Assembly: GCA_019116455.1 (NCBI GenBank)
Contig: DXBR01000068.1
Span: 1 to 49,594 of the forward strand
DNA length: 49,594 bases
Direction of reading: 5' to 3'
Source: Anaerobutyricum stercoris
GTDB lineage: Bacteria > Bacillota > Clostridia > Lachnospirales > Lachnospiraceae
Shown here one piece after another: positions 1 to 8,600 of the stretch (positions within the stretch are counted from its first letter, which is position 1; each line of letters starts with the position of its first letter). Made by a program: the position numbers and the translations under genes. The notes beneath the pieces were generated by a model that saw nothing but the letters and a program-made list of their open reading frames with translations, did no database searches and had not been told where the DNA came from.

Positions 1-2
1 TG

Positions 3-104
3 GATGCTTCTCAGGAGTTGGAACAGACAGAGGAAGAATTCCTCGATGATATGAGGAAAGCTGGCTATGGGCAAGAATATTGGAAGGAAAGGAAAAATAA
101 ATAA
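3..104 (+). CDS. C-terminal fragment of an unidentified protein
   Basis: An open frame enters from the left edge and ends at a TAA at 102-104, giving 33 visible residues. The tail is acidic then basic (EEEFLDDMRKAGYGQEYW, then KERKNK). I do not recognise the family. Acidic/basic tails like this are common in small proteins of integrative elements, and the next gene is an XRE regulator, but that link is only a guess. The composition fits coding sequence and the frame ends just before a good terminator hairpin, which supports it being a real gene end. Confidence 0.55.
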   Translation, partial: DASQELEQTEEEFLDDMRKAGYGQEYWKERKNK

Positions 105-110
105 AAAGCC

Positions 111-170
111 AAGGAGCTGCCGCACTAATTAGAGCAGTTCATTTTTGGTGCGACAGCCCCTTCTTTTTAT
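111..170. terminator. Bidirectional terminator between convergent genes
   Basis: Arms at 111-125 and 148-162 form a 15-bp stem. On the minus strand every position pairs, two of them as G-U wobbles; on the plus strand those two become mismatches. T-rich runs flank both sides (161-176 on plus, the complement of 103-110 on minus). It should serve mainly the minus-strand XRE gene and probably also the plus-strand gene ending at 104. Confidence 0.75.
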
Positions 171-173
171 TTT

Positions 174-512
174 TTATTCTTCTTCCAGTGCGCTCATATA
201 TCCCATGACCCGCTCCCGTTTCTGATGATCCAGTCTTCGGTAGTTTTCAAGCAGAATACTTTCTTCCTTATTTAATGGCATCATATAATCTGCGGAACTG
301 CCACGTGTTTCCAAATCATTTTCTGAGAGCAGTTCATAAGGCGATATCTGAAGTACCTCGCAGATCGTTAAGATTTTATTTACCGACGGATTGGTCTTTT
401 TTCTTTTCCAGTCACTGATAGTACTTTGAGAGATTCCTGTCCTCTGTGAGAACTCTTTTTGACTCATCCCCTTTTTTTGAAGTAAAATAAATATTTTTTC
501 ACTGACGATCAT
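174..512 (-). CDS. XRE-family helix-turn-helix transcriptional regulator
   Basis: A 112-residue DNA-binding protein. The N-terminal HTH_3 domain occupies about residues 1-65, with the recognition region SQKEFSQRTGISQSTISDW followed by the usual LxxICEVLxISPYELL ending. The C-terminal part (about residues 75-112) is charged and helical (ESILLENYRRLDHQKRERV), as in small stand-alone repressors that dimerise through this segment. I chose the ATG at 512, with GAGAGG about 11 bases upstream. A TTG at 560 would add 16 residues lacking family resemblance. No partner toxin or phage genes are visible, so the target is unknown; autoregulation would be typical for the family. Confidence 0.85.
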   Translation of the reverse strand: MIVSEKIFILLQKKGMSQKEFSQRTGISQSTISDWKRKKTNPSVNKILTICEVLQISPYELLSENDLETRGSSADYMMPLNKEESILLENYRRLDHQKRERVMGYMSALEEE

Positions 513-745
513 TTCCTTTGTTCCTCTCTGTGTGTATTCTTCCCGCTTCTCTGCCAGCAAATTCTCTCAGGCAGCTGACATAAAAATACTCAACACATTT
601 TTTCTTTCATTTTATCAGAAAAAAGTCCTGACTTCTATACATTTTGTTGTTCCATTTCTTGTCCTTTCTTCCCGAAGATACTCTGGAATTATGTGCCGGG
701 AAATGATATGATGATAAAGAAAAGACAGACAAGTGAGGTATCTTT

Positions 746-1237
746 ATGGAATTTCGTGCAAAAACCGTAGCAGAGTCCCGGGTGGAAACTGTGCATATTA
801 TTCGTCCCACTGATTTGAATGATGCAGGCCGCCTCTTCGGAGGCGTGCTGATGCAATGGATCGATGAAGTGGCCGCTCTTGTGGCAAAACGGCACTCGCA
901 GATGAACGTTACAACAGCATCGGTGGACAATCTCCGTTTTCTGCAGGGAGCCTTTCAGAGAGATGTGATCGTGATCATCGGACGGGTGACCCATGTGGGC
1001 AATACTTCCATGGAGGTAAAAGTGGAAACCTATGTAGAGCACACGAACGGTAAGCGTGATCTGATCAACCGGGCTTTCCTGACAGAAATTGGTCTGGGAG
1101 ACGATAACCGGCCCGCCATTCTTCCCCGTCTGATTCTTGAAACAGAAGAAGACCGAAAAGAATGGGAACGTGCGGAAATGCGCCGGAATCTGCGGGCAAA
1201 ACAGCGAAAAGAAGGGTTTCATTTTTATGGTGAATGA
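746..1237 (+). CDS. Acyl-CoA thioesterase, hotdog fold (YkhA/YciA type)
   Basis: A 163-residue single-hotdog thioesterase expected to hydrolyse acyl-CoA to free acid and CoA in the cytoplasm. The family signature is clear in the first 50 residues: RPTDLNDAGRLFGGVLMQW followed by IDEVAA, containing the catalytic-type Asn and Asp and the FGG turn. The central strand VTTASVDNLRFLQ and the later VGNTSMEVKVET strand are also typical. The last 30 residues are a charged helix rich in Arg/Lys/Glu (EDRKEWERAEMRRNLR), common in Firmicute members. GTGAGGT lies 7 bases before the ATG. It is monocistronic: the upstream gene diverges and a strong terminator follows at once. Acyl-chain preference cannot be read from the sequence. 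Confidence 0.9.
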   Translation: MEFRAKTVAESRVETVHIIRPTDLNDAGRLFGGVLMQWIDEVAALVAKRHSQMNVTTASVDNLRFLQGAFQRDVIVIIGRVTHVGNTSMEVKVETYVEHTNGKRDLINRAFLTEIGLGDDNRPAILPRLILETEEDRKEWERAEMRRNLRAKQRKEGFHFYGE

Positions 1238-1279
1238 TAAGAGGAGAATCCCGCAAAACAGGATTCTCCTCTTATTTTT
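1237..1279 (+). terminator. Rho-independent terminator of the thioesterase gene
   Basis: Perfect 15-bp stem: arms at 1237-1251 and 1261-1275 with a 9-base loop, followed by TTTTTG. The left arm begins inside the stop codon. Confidence 0.93.
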
Positions 1280-1316
1280 GTACGATTTTTATAATTATCC
1301 GTATTTTCGTATATTT

Positions 1317-2420
1317 TTACTGATCGAAGGACCAGCTTCCATCATCGTTCTGCACACCGCCAAGAACATTCTCACCGTCGGTGGATACCAGCACATCTGT
1401 AGAGGAAACTCCGTCTCCTTCTACAGAGAAATTATAGTATTCATAATCGCCGATCGTGACAATATCCTTAAAGGTATATTCTGCATCTTCACCATAATAT
1501 TCCTGAGCCAGGGAGAGAGCTTCATCTTCTGAAATTGCTTCCGCCTCAGTGCTTCCGGAGGAACCGTCTTCTTCTGTCGTCTCGTCAGTTTCTTCTGTCT
1601 CATCGGTCTCTTCTGTAGTTGTCTCATCTCCGGTGTCCGCCTCGGAACCTTCCGTGGTGCTTTCGGAGAAATCATAGCCTCCGTTGTTGTCAGACGCTTC
1701 CGCGAAATCAGACACGGCATAATTAAAGGCATTATCCTCTCCGTCATATGAGGTTGGGGTAATGGTAATCTCGTAAGTGCCGCATACTTCATCGTCCGAA
1801 TCTGCATCGCGCAGTTCCGCTGTCAGCACATAGTCATCACCCTGCTCCTGGCAATCCGTGATATATGCCTCCAGAGAACCGATACCGCCGGAAAGGAATC
1901 CGTAAGTTCCATCCTCTTCATTATATACCGCATAGGTATTATCCTCTGTTAATTCCGGGAACTCCAGATTGCCCTGCGCAAATGCGTCATAAAGTGCGGA
2001 AGCATACATGTTCGTAGTTTCTTCATCTATATACAGATACTGTTCATCTGTATCTACAGTAACATCTTTCACATAATCGTTCATGAGAGAAGCAAGCACT
2101 GCCATGGAGAACCAGAAAGAATCCCCTTCTTCCTCTGTGGAATCTTCCGAATAATACGGAAGCTGTTTGGAATAAGATTCCACCATCAGAGCCGTCATCG
2201 GATAAATCATATCGCCGAAATCTGACGGCAGATCAACATTTCCATCCACATAGTCCTCTGAGTCATCATTGGACGCTTCGGTAGAAGCCTCTGTGGAAGC
2301 CTCCGTTGGCTCTGCATTATCCTGTCCATCTGTACTGCGGCCGCCGCAGCCGATCAGAGAAAATGCCATGGTTCCGGCAAGTGCAACGGCTCCCCATCGT
2401 TTCATTTTATTAAAATGCAT
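1317..2420 (-). CDS. Acidic secreted lipoprotein of unknown function
   Basis: A 367-residue exported protein. It begins MHFNKMKRWGAVALAG with a hydrophobic h-region and a lipobox SLIGC, so Cys25 should be lipidated and anchor it to the outer face of the membrane. A linker with TEAS repeated three times follows, then a folded region (about 60-250), a second very acidic linker of Thr/Glu/Asp (about 255-290), and a C-terminal domain of about 75 residues (EDEALSLAQEYYGEDAEY, later DVLVSTDGENVLGG) resembling PepSY-like modules. I do not recognise the central domain. The preceding gene on this strand, an AlaX homologue, ends 143 bases upstream, and a candidate promoter sits in that gap, so it is probably transcribed alone. 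Confidence 0.8.
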   Translation of the reverse strand: MHFNKMKRWGAVALAGTMAFSLIGCGGRSTDGQDNAEPTEASTEASTEASNDDSEDYVDGNVDLPSDFGDMIYPMTALMVESYSKQLPYYSEDSTEEEGDSFWFSMAVLASLMNDYVKDVTVDTDEQYLYIDEETTNMYASALYDAFAQGNLEFPELTEDNTYAVYNEEDGTYGFLSGGIGSLEAYITDCQEQGDDYVLTAELRDADSDDEVCGTYEITITPTSYDGEDNAFNYAVSDFAEASDNNGGYDFSESTTEGSEADTGDETTTEETDETEETDETTEEDGSSGSTEAEAISEDEALSLAQEYYGEDAEYTFKDIVTIGDYEYYNFSVEGDGVSSTDVLVSTDGENVLGGVQNDDGSWSFDQ

Positions 2421-2489
2421 CTTAATCCCTTCTTTCTGTAATATTTCATTACGATTACATTATTCTGACTTCTGACGAATCTAACCTAA

Positions 2490-2518
2490 ATCTTAACGCA
2501 TTATTGCCGACATGTAAA
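2490..2518 (-). promoter_or_regulatory. Candidate sigma-70 promoter of the lipoprotein gene
   Basis: Read on the minus strand: TTTACA (2513-2518), a 17-base spacer, then TAAGAT (2490-2495). It lies 70-100 bases before the ATG at 2420. Both boxes are one or two bases from consensus. Confidence 0.45.
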
Positions 2519-2563
2519 GAACAGCTTTCTTACACTTTAATTAAAGAACCGTGAAAATTTTAT

Positions 2564-3799
2564 TTACGCCCCTGAAGCATCGTCCACGATCACAAACCCC
2601 TTCTCCTCAAAAAAGGACTTTATAACCGCCCGGTCCGCCTGCAGTGATCCCTGCGCAAAAAAAGGTTTCCCACCGCCCCGCCCGGAGAGCGTCTCGTTCA
2701 TCTCTTTCACAAGCGCACGAACATCGCCATTCCTCTGCCCGGCAGCATATTTGCCTCCGGTATTTTTCTTTTCCGGATCCTTTTGCGAATCCTCCAGTGC
2801 AATCACCACACAGATACCGCCGCAGACATCTAAAACAGCGTCCGCCTCCTTGCGAATATCCGCCGCATCCAAAGCATGCTCAAGCAAAAGAACATTTCCT
2901 CTTCCTTCACACTGCTTTGCCCTCATGGCAAATTGTTGCTGACGAAGTGCCAGAATTTCTCCCTTCAGACTGTAAATCTCATCCTGCAGCCGCTGAACTG
3001 CCGCCGGCGTTCCGTCGGGCTTCACAGAGAGCATGGACGCCACCCGGCTGTTTGCTTCCAGATGCTGATGAAGCAGCCCGAGCGCTCTTTTACCGGCAGC
3101 CATCTCAATGCGGACGCCTTCCCGAAAATGTTTCACCGAGAGAAGTTTTACCAGACCAATCTCTCCGGTGGATTCCACATGAAGTCCGCAGCAGGCACAG
3201 AGGTCACCGCCTGGAAACTCCACCAGACGCACCTCACCTGTCAGTTCCTTTTTGCTTCGGTAAGGCAGTACATTTTTCTCTTCCCTGTCCGGGAAAAACA
3301 CCCGGGCGCGCCGGTCTGTCCAGATATAGTTGTTGACTTCCTGCTCTATTTGATGCAGCTGCCCTTCATCGAGAAGACCGTTCAGATCAATGGTGATTAC
3401 CTCTTCTCCCATATGGAATCCCACATTGTCATAGCCGTATTTCCGGTGAATGAATCCACTGACGATATGCTCGCCGGAATGCTGCTGCATCAGGTCAAAA
3501 CGGCGTTCCCAGTCTAGCACGCCGCGAACCCGCTGGCACTCCGAAGGCAGCACATCCACATAATGACGTATTTCCTTTTCATCCTGCCCGCCGTACTGAA
3601 CATCCAGGACAGCACATTTATTATCGCCATCGACCGGATACAATGTACCAAGGTCTGCCGGCTGCCCTCCGCCTTCCGGATAAAAAGCGGTCTGATCCAG
3701 GACCACATACTGTCCTCTCTCATCTTTTCCGCAGGAGAGGACTTCCGCCTCAAACTCTCTCAGATATACATTTTCATAAAATAACCGTCTTGTCCGCAT
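2564..3799 (-). CDS. AlaX-type alanyl-tRNA editing protein with DHHA1-like C-terminus
   Basis: A 411-residue stand-alone homologue of the AlaRS editing domain, expected to hydrolyse mischarged Ser- or Gly-tRNA(Ala) in the cytoplasm. The N-terminal barrel has the family motif DQTAFYPEGGGQPAD (about 35-49). The zinc site is intact: HSGEH at 107-111 and CACCGLH at 201-207, giving HxxxH plus CxxxH. After a coiled-coil-like segment (about 255-300, QRLQDEIYSLKGEILALRQQ) comes a domain ending in GGGKPFFAQGS, typical of DHHA1. This domain order marks the long AlaX class. The stop of the next upstream gene is only 6 bases before its start, so it is probably cotranscribed with the membrane protein at 3806-4834. 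Confidence 0.9.
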   Translation of the reverse strand: MRTRRLFYENVYLREFEAEVLSCGKDERGQYVVLDQTAFYPEGGGQPADLGTLYPVDGDNKCAVLDVQYGGQDEKEIRHYVDVLPSECQRVRGVLDWERRFDLMQQHSGEHIVSGFIHRKYGYDNVGFHMGEEVITIDLNGLLDEGQLHQIEQEVNNYIWTDRRARVFFPDREEKNVLPYRSKKELTGEVRLVEFPGGDLCACCGLHVESTGEIGLVKLLSVKHFREGVRIEMAAGKRALGLLHQHLEANSRVASMLSVKPDGTPAAVQRLQDEIYSLKGEILALRQQQFAMRAKQCEGRGNVLLLEHALDAADIRKEADAVLDVCGGICVVIALEDSQKDPEKKNTGGKYAAGQRNGDVRALVKEMNETLSGRGGGKPFFAQGSLQADRAVIKSFFEEKGFVIVDDASGA

Positions 3800-3805
3800 T
3801 TTTAT

Positions 3806-4834
3806 CTACTCTTCATTCTGTTTTACATATAAAGTGATATCCGTCTCCGGATTCTGCACCTGCATCTGGTATTCTGTAAATTCCTGATCGCAGTCTTCAT
3901 CTGAATAAACCGTATATCCGTCATGCTCCAGCAGATTAAAATATACGCCTCTTGGGATATTGAATGTATACGTCTCCTCATTATCTCCCTGATAATCGTA
4001 GTAAACTGTACACTCCCGGTCAGTTTCCTGATCTTTTATATTCTGATAGAATTCCGGATTCTTATTAGATCCGTCAAATTCCACCGTATAGCTGTAGAAT
4101 TCTTCTCCATTACAGGTTTCCACAGCAGTCAGAACAACCATAGTTTCCTTGTCCAGAGTAAGTGTCTGTTCGATCTGATCGCCCACATTAAAACCATATC
4201 TTGTAACGTACTCATCTCCCTCCGCAACGGTATAGGTTGCCGTGACCTTAAGGAAATCTCCGCTCTCCTGCTCATCGGTTATTCTCACAGAATCTCCGGT
4301 CTGAAAAACCTCGCCTTCAATCTGAGAAACGCAGACGTTTTCGTAATCATCTCCAAGCAGACCATAGTAGTAAACGAAATTACCGTCATAGCGATACAGC
4401 TGCTTTCCGCGGATAACTTCCCGATAATCTTCTTCCATTCCGTCTGTTCTGTAATAAGAATAATAGTCTCCGCTGCCGGTCTTTCTCACAAAACGTGTGG
4501 TCTTATAATCTTCCTCATTGGCGAGATGAGAATAATTCACCGTGATCAGTACATTTTCATGACTGCTCAAAAGATTGTCCATGGTGTTCGCATCGTTAAT
4601 CTCCGAAATGTAACTGCTTCTTCTCTGATTACTCTGGAAAAAGAATCCACAGACAGCCAGGATTACCACAGCCGTCAGCAGAAGGCTGATCCCAAGAATC
4701 TTCCAGAACCAAGGTCTTTTGGAACGTTTCTGAAGTGTTTTATCCAGATCGTACCCCTGGTAACGCTTTCCCTTTCTCCATTTTCCACCGGAATTTTCCG
4801 GTGTTTCTTCAATATCAATGATACTTTTTGACAT
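3806..4834 (-). CDS. Single-pass membrane protein, function unknown
   Basis: A 342-residue protein with a basic cytoplasmic N-terminus (residues 1-42, KRSKRPWFWK), one transmembrane helix at about 43-66 (ILGISLLLTAVVILAVCGFF), and a long Tyr/Asp-rich outer domain of about 275 residues without cysteine pairs. Positive-inside charge places the C-terminal domain outside the cell. The family was not recognised; the beta-rich extracellular part resembles lipoprotein-like sensor domains. I chose the ATG at 4834 because GGGAGAAG lies just upstream; the frame extends to 4912 without a ribosome binding site. It ends 6 bases before the AlaX gene, suggesting one transcript, although no functional link is evident. 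Confidence 0.75.
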   Translation of the reverse strand: MSKSIIDIEETPENSGGKWRKGKRYQGYDLDKTLQKRSKRPWFWKILGISLLLTAVVILAVCGFFFQSNQRRSSYISEINDANTMDNLLSSHENVLITVNYSHLANEEDYKTTRFVRKTGSGDYYSYYRTDGMEEDYREVIRGKQLYRYDGNFVYYYGLLGDDYENVCVSQIEGEVFQTGDSVRITDEQESGDFLKVTATYTVAEGDEYVTRYGFNVGDQIEQTLTLDKETMVVLTAVETCNGEEFYSYTVEFDGSNKNPEFYQNIKDQETDRECTVYYDYQGDNEETYTFNIPRGVYFNLLEHDGYTVYSDEDCDQEFTEYQMQVQNPETDITLYVKQNEE

Positions 4835-4920
4835 GTATCTTCTCCCTTCCAAATCATCATCCCGGTATGCTCCCGCCCTGCGGAACGCCGTCCCGCAGAA
4901 CCCGCCGGTCATGGCGTCGG

Positions 4921-5412
4921 TTACTTCTGTACATTTTTAGCCAGCATATAAGTGATAGCGCTGGTTTCATTATGTTTTTTCTCTTCCTCTGTCAACGGCC
5001 GAATCACCTTTGCAGGAGAACCAAACGCCATCATACCGTCCGGAATCTCCGTTCCCTGCGTCACAAGGCTGCCGGCGCCGATGATGCAGTCTTCTCCGAT
5101 TTTAGCTCCGTTCATCACAATGGAGCCCATGCCAATCACCGTATTATGACCGATGGTACATCCGTGAATGATCGCGTTATGACCGATAGTCACGCTGTTG
5201 CCGATATGACACGGGCATCCGGCGTCCACATGAATCACCACGCCATCCTGCACATTGGAACCGCAGCCGATGATGATCGGCGCCATGTCTCCGCGAACCA
5301 CCGCATTGTACCAGATGGAGCTCTCATCACCCACCGTCACATTTCCAATGACGACGGCTCCTTCCGCCACCCAGGCATTCCCCTGTATGTCTGCATTTTT
5401 AATATATGCCAT
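4921..5412 (-). CDS. Gamma-class carbonic anhydrase-like hexapeptide-repeat protein
   Basis: A 163-residue left-handed beta-helix protein of the YrdA/CaiE group. Hexapeptide turns run from about residue 10 to 130 (VIGNVTVGDESSIWYNAVVR, then IGHNTVIGMGSIVMNGAKIG). The three histidines that bind the metal in gamma-carbonic anhydrases are present as H61 (VIHVD), H78 (IGHNA) and H83 (IIHG), and the conserved RGD (40-42) and NVQDG segments are intact. Such proteins form trimers in the cytoplasm; many family members lack proven anhydrase activity, so hydration of CO2 is possible rather than certain. AAAGGAAAG precedes the ATG. Its 5' region contains the folded element at 5430-5571. Confidence 0.88.
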   Translation of the reverse strand: MAYIKNADIQGNAWVAEGAVVIGNVTVGDESSIWYNAVVRGDMAPIIIGCGSNVQDGVVIHVDAGCPCHIGNSVTIGHNAIIHGCTIGHNTVIGMGSIVMNGAKIGEDCIIGAGSLVTQGTEIPDGMMAFGSPAKVIRPLTEEEKKHNETSAITYMLAKNVQK

Positions 5413-5429
5413 AGTTTTCTTTCCTTTCC

Positions 5430-5571
5430 GGGCGTTTTGGCCTTCCGGCCATCGTCCGCTTTATCATCAAGGTGCGACACGCCCAATTATATTTTTTCCA
5501 TTTCCGAAAATGCAATTCATCCGCGAAGGCACTGCATTTTCGGTCATGGTAACATCTTACCATGAATTGGG
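5430..5571. repeat. Densely folded intergenic element with alternative pairings
   Basis: The 238-base gap between polC and the hexapeptide gene holds no convincing gene. Segment B forms a compact three-way junction: outer helix CCCAAT (5482-5487) with ATTGGG (5566-5571), an 11-bp hairpin (5504-5514 with 5533-5543), and a perfect 9-bp hairpin with loop CATC (5544-5552 with 5557-5565). The last three helices abut without spare bases. Segment A pairs GGGCGT (5430-5435) with ACGCCC (5479-5484) around an inner hairpin at 5438-5451. A and B both need bases 5482-5484, so they exclude each other. An 82-codon frame crosses it on the minus strand but is probably not a gene. Confidence 0.6.
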
Positions 5572-5650
5572 GGATTTGTCGATTTGAACTGTGGATTTTA
5601 GGATAACCGAAGTATGGCGTTACAGTCGTAATTTCCCAATTTCCCAATCC

Positions 5651-8600
5651 CTACACCACCATAAAATCCGCCAGTGACAGCTGATCTGTCTCAGGCAGCC
5701 CGGTGAGGATGCCAAGCTCCACCATCTTATCCACGTTGGTCTTGCTGACCTTCGCCTGGTTGCGGAAATTATCCAGCGAGGTGAACGGGCCGTGTTTTGC
5801 AGCTTCTTCCACCTGATCGCAGGCTTTGTCGCCAAGACCTTCCACGCTGGACAGAGGCGGCATGATCTTGCCGTCGATGATCTGGCAGTCCCGGGCTTTG
5901 GCTCTGTAGATGTCAATCGGAATAAATTCAAATCCTCTGGCGTACATTTCCTGGGCGATTCGCCCGTCGCGAATGGTATCCTGGTCTTTTTTCGTCTGCT
6001 GTTCCTTCGGCATGGAGGTCAGCTCCTCCAGATACTCTTCCAGGATAGCCCGTCCCCGGCACATGATCTCATAGGAGAAGGCCGAGGCGCGGATACTGAA
6101 ATAGGCCGCATAGTAAGCCAGCGGCTTATGCACCTTAAACCATGCCACGCGCCAGCCCATCATAACATAGGCGGCGGCGTGAGCCTTCGGGAACATGTAT
6201 TTAATCTTCCGGCAGGAGCCGATGTACCACTCCGGCACGCCGTGGGAGAGCATGGTCTCCACCCAGTCGTCCTTCAATCCTTTTCCCTTACGAACGGACT
6301 CCATGATGGTGAAGGATTCCTCCTTATCGAGTCCCATATTAATAAGGTAGGTCATGATATCATCACGACAACAGATGGCGGTGGAAATCTCCGCCTGCCC
6401 GGTCTCGATCAGCGTCTGGGCGTTGCCGAGCCACACGTCCGTTCCGTGGGACAGACCGGAAATGCGCACCAGATCCGAGAAACACTGCGGGTTCGTATCC
6501 TTTAACATCTGCATGACGAAGTCCGTACCGAACTCCGGCACGCCGAGAGAACCCATCTCCACGCCTCCGATATCCTCCGGCGTGATTCCGAGAATCTCCG
6601 TACCATGAAACAGCTCCATAACGTCTTTGTCATCGAGAGGAATGGTCTTGGCGTCGATGCCGGTCAAATCCTCCAGCCGCCGGATCATGGTGGGATCATC
6701 GTGTCCCAGAATATCGAGCTTTAACAGGTTATGGTCGATGGAATGGTACTCAAAATGTGTCGTGATAATATCGGTGTTCACATCGTTGGCGGGATGCTGG
6801 ATGGCGGTGAAATCATAAATCTCATGCTCATGGGGCACAACGATGATGCCGCCCGGGTGCTGTCCGGTGGTTCTCTTTACGCCGGTACAGCCCTCCGCCA
6901 GCCGTTCCATCTCACAGCGGCGTTTGTGAATCCCCCGCTCTTCAAAATATTTCATCACATAGCCGTAGGCGGTCTTTTCCGCCAGGGTACCGATAGTCCC
7001 GGCACGGAAGGCGGAACCTTCCCCAAAGATGACCTCCACATATTTGTGGGCCTTCGCCTGGTATTCTCCGGAGAAGTTCAGGTCAATATCCGGCTCCTTG
7101 TTGCCCTTGAATCCGAGGAATGTCTCGAAAGGAATATCATGCCCTTCCTTTAACAGCTTCGTGCCGCAGACCGGGCAGTCCCGGTCCGGCATATCGCAGC
7201 CGGACATACCCTTCATGGTGTATGGCTTTACATACTCGGAATCAAAATCCACAAAATGACATTTCGGGCAAATGTAATGGGCGGAAAGAGGATTTACCTC
7301 TGTGATTCCTGACATGGTCGCCACGAAGGAGGAACCGACGGAACCACGGGAACCAACCAGATAGCCATGGTCGTTGGAGTCCTTTACCAGCTTCTGCGCG
7401 ATAATGTACATAACGGCAAATCCGTTGGAGATGATGGAGGTAAGCTCTCTGTCCAGCCGCTCTTTTACGATCTCCGGCAGCTCCGGCCCGTATATTTCAT
7501 GCGCTCTGTTGTAGCAGATATCCGTCAGCTCCTTATCGGAATTCGGGATGACCGGAGGACATTTATCCGGATGCACCGGAGAAATCTTCTCGATCATGTC
7601 CGCGATCTTGTTGGTGTTGGTGATGACCACCTCTCTTGCCTTCTGCTCACCCAGATAGGAAAATTCCTCGAGCATCTCCTCGGTGGTGCGGAAATAAAGG
7701 GGAGCCTGATTGTCGGCGTCGGCAAAACCTTTTCCCGCCATGAGGATACGACGGTACTGCTCATCCTCAGGATTGAGGAAATGTACGTCGCAGGTGGCAA
7801 CCACCGGCTTATGGTACTGTTCTCCCAGCTCCACGATTCTCCGGTTATAATTCTGAAGATCTTCCACGGTCTTCGCGTCATACTTATCGCTCTCCAGCAT
7901 AAAGGCATTGTTGCCGATGGGCTGAATCTCCAGATAATCATAAAAGTTTACAATCCGGGCAATTTCTTCCTCGCTCTTACCTCTGATAATAGCCTGAAAC
8001 AGCTCGCCGGCCTCGCAGGCGGAACCGAGAATCAGCCCCTCTCTGTATTTCTCAATGAGACTCTTGGGCATCCGCGGCCGCCGGTTGAAATAATCCAGAT
8101 GCGAAGCGGAAACCAGGCGGTTGAGGTTCACCCGCCCCACATCGTTCTTTACGAGAATAATGCCATGGTAGGTCATGGCCTTTTTTATCAGATCAGCCGA
8201 GGTACTTCCCTTGCTGTTCAGCTCCTCAAGAGTATGTACCCCCTGCTCCTTCAGCATCTCCACAAACCGCACGAATACTTCCGCGGTCACCCGGGCGTCG
8301 TCCACAGCCCGGTGATGATGTTCCTGCTTGATGCCCAGATGTTTGCAGACGGTGTTCAGCTTAAACCGGTTCAGCCCCGGCAGCAGCATCCTTGCCATCT
8401 GCACCGTGTCGAGCACTGTAAAGTCGTGTTCATAGCCCAGACGGTCGGCGTTTGCCTCGATGAAGCTCACGTCAAATTCCGCGTTGTGAGCCACCAGGGA
8501 ACAGCCCTCGCAGAACGCGAGAAACTCCGGCAGGATGGTCTCGATATCTTCCGCTCCCGCCACCATGGCGTCATCGATACTGGTAAGCTCCGTGATCCGC

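Noticed and set aside
5399..5647. 82-codon minus-strand frame as a protein gene
   Set aside because: It runs through the hairpin element, ends inside the next gene's start and has a translation full of basic and aromatic residues without a motif. I treat it as a shadow of the folded element.
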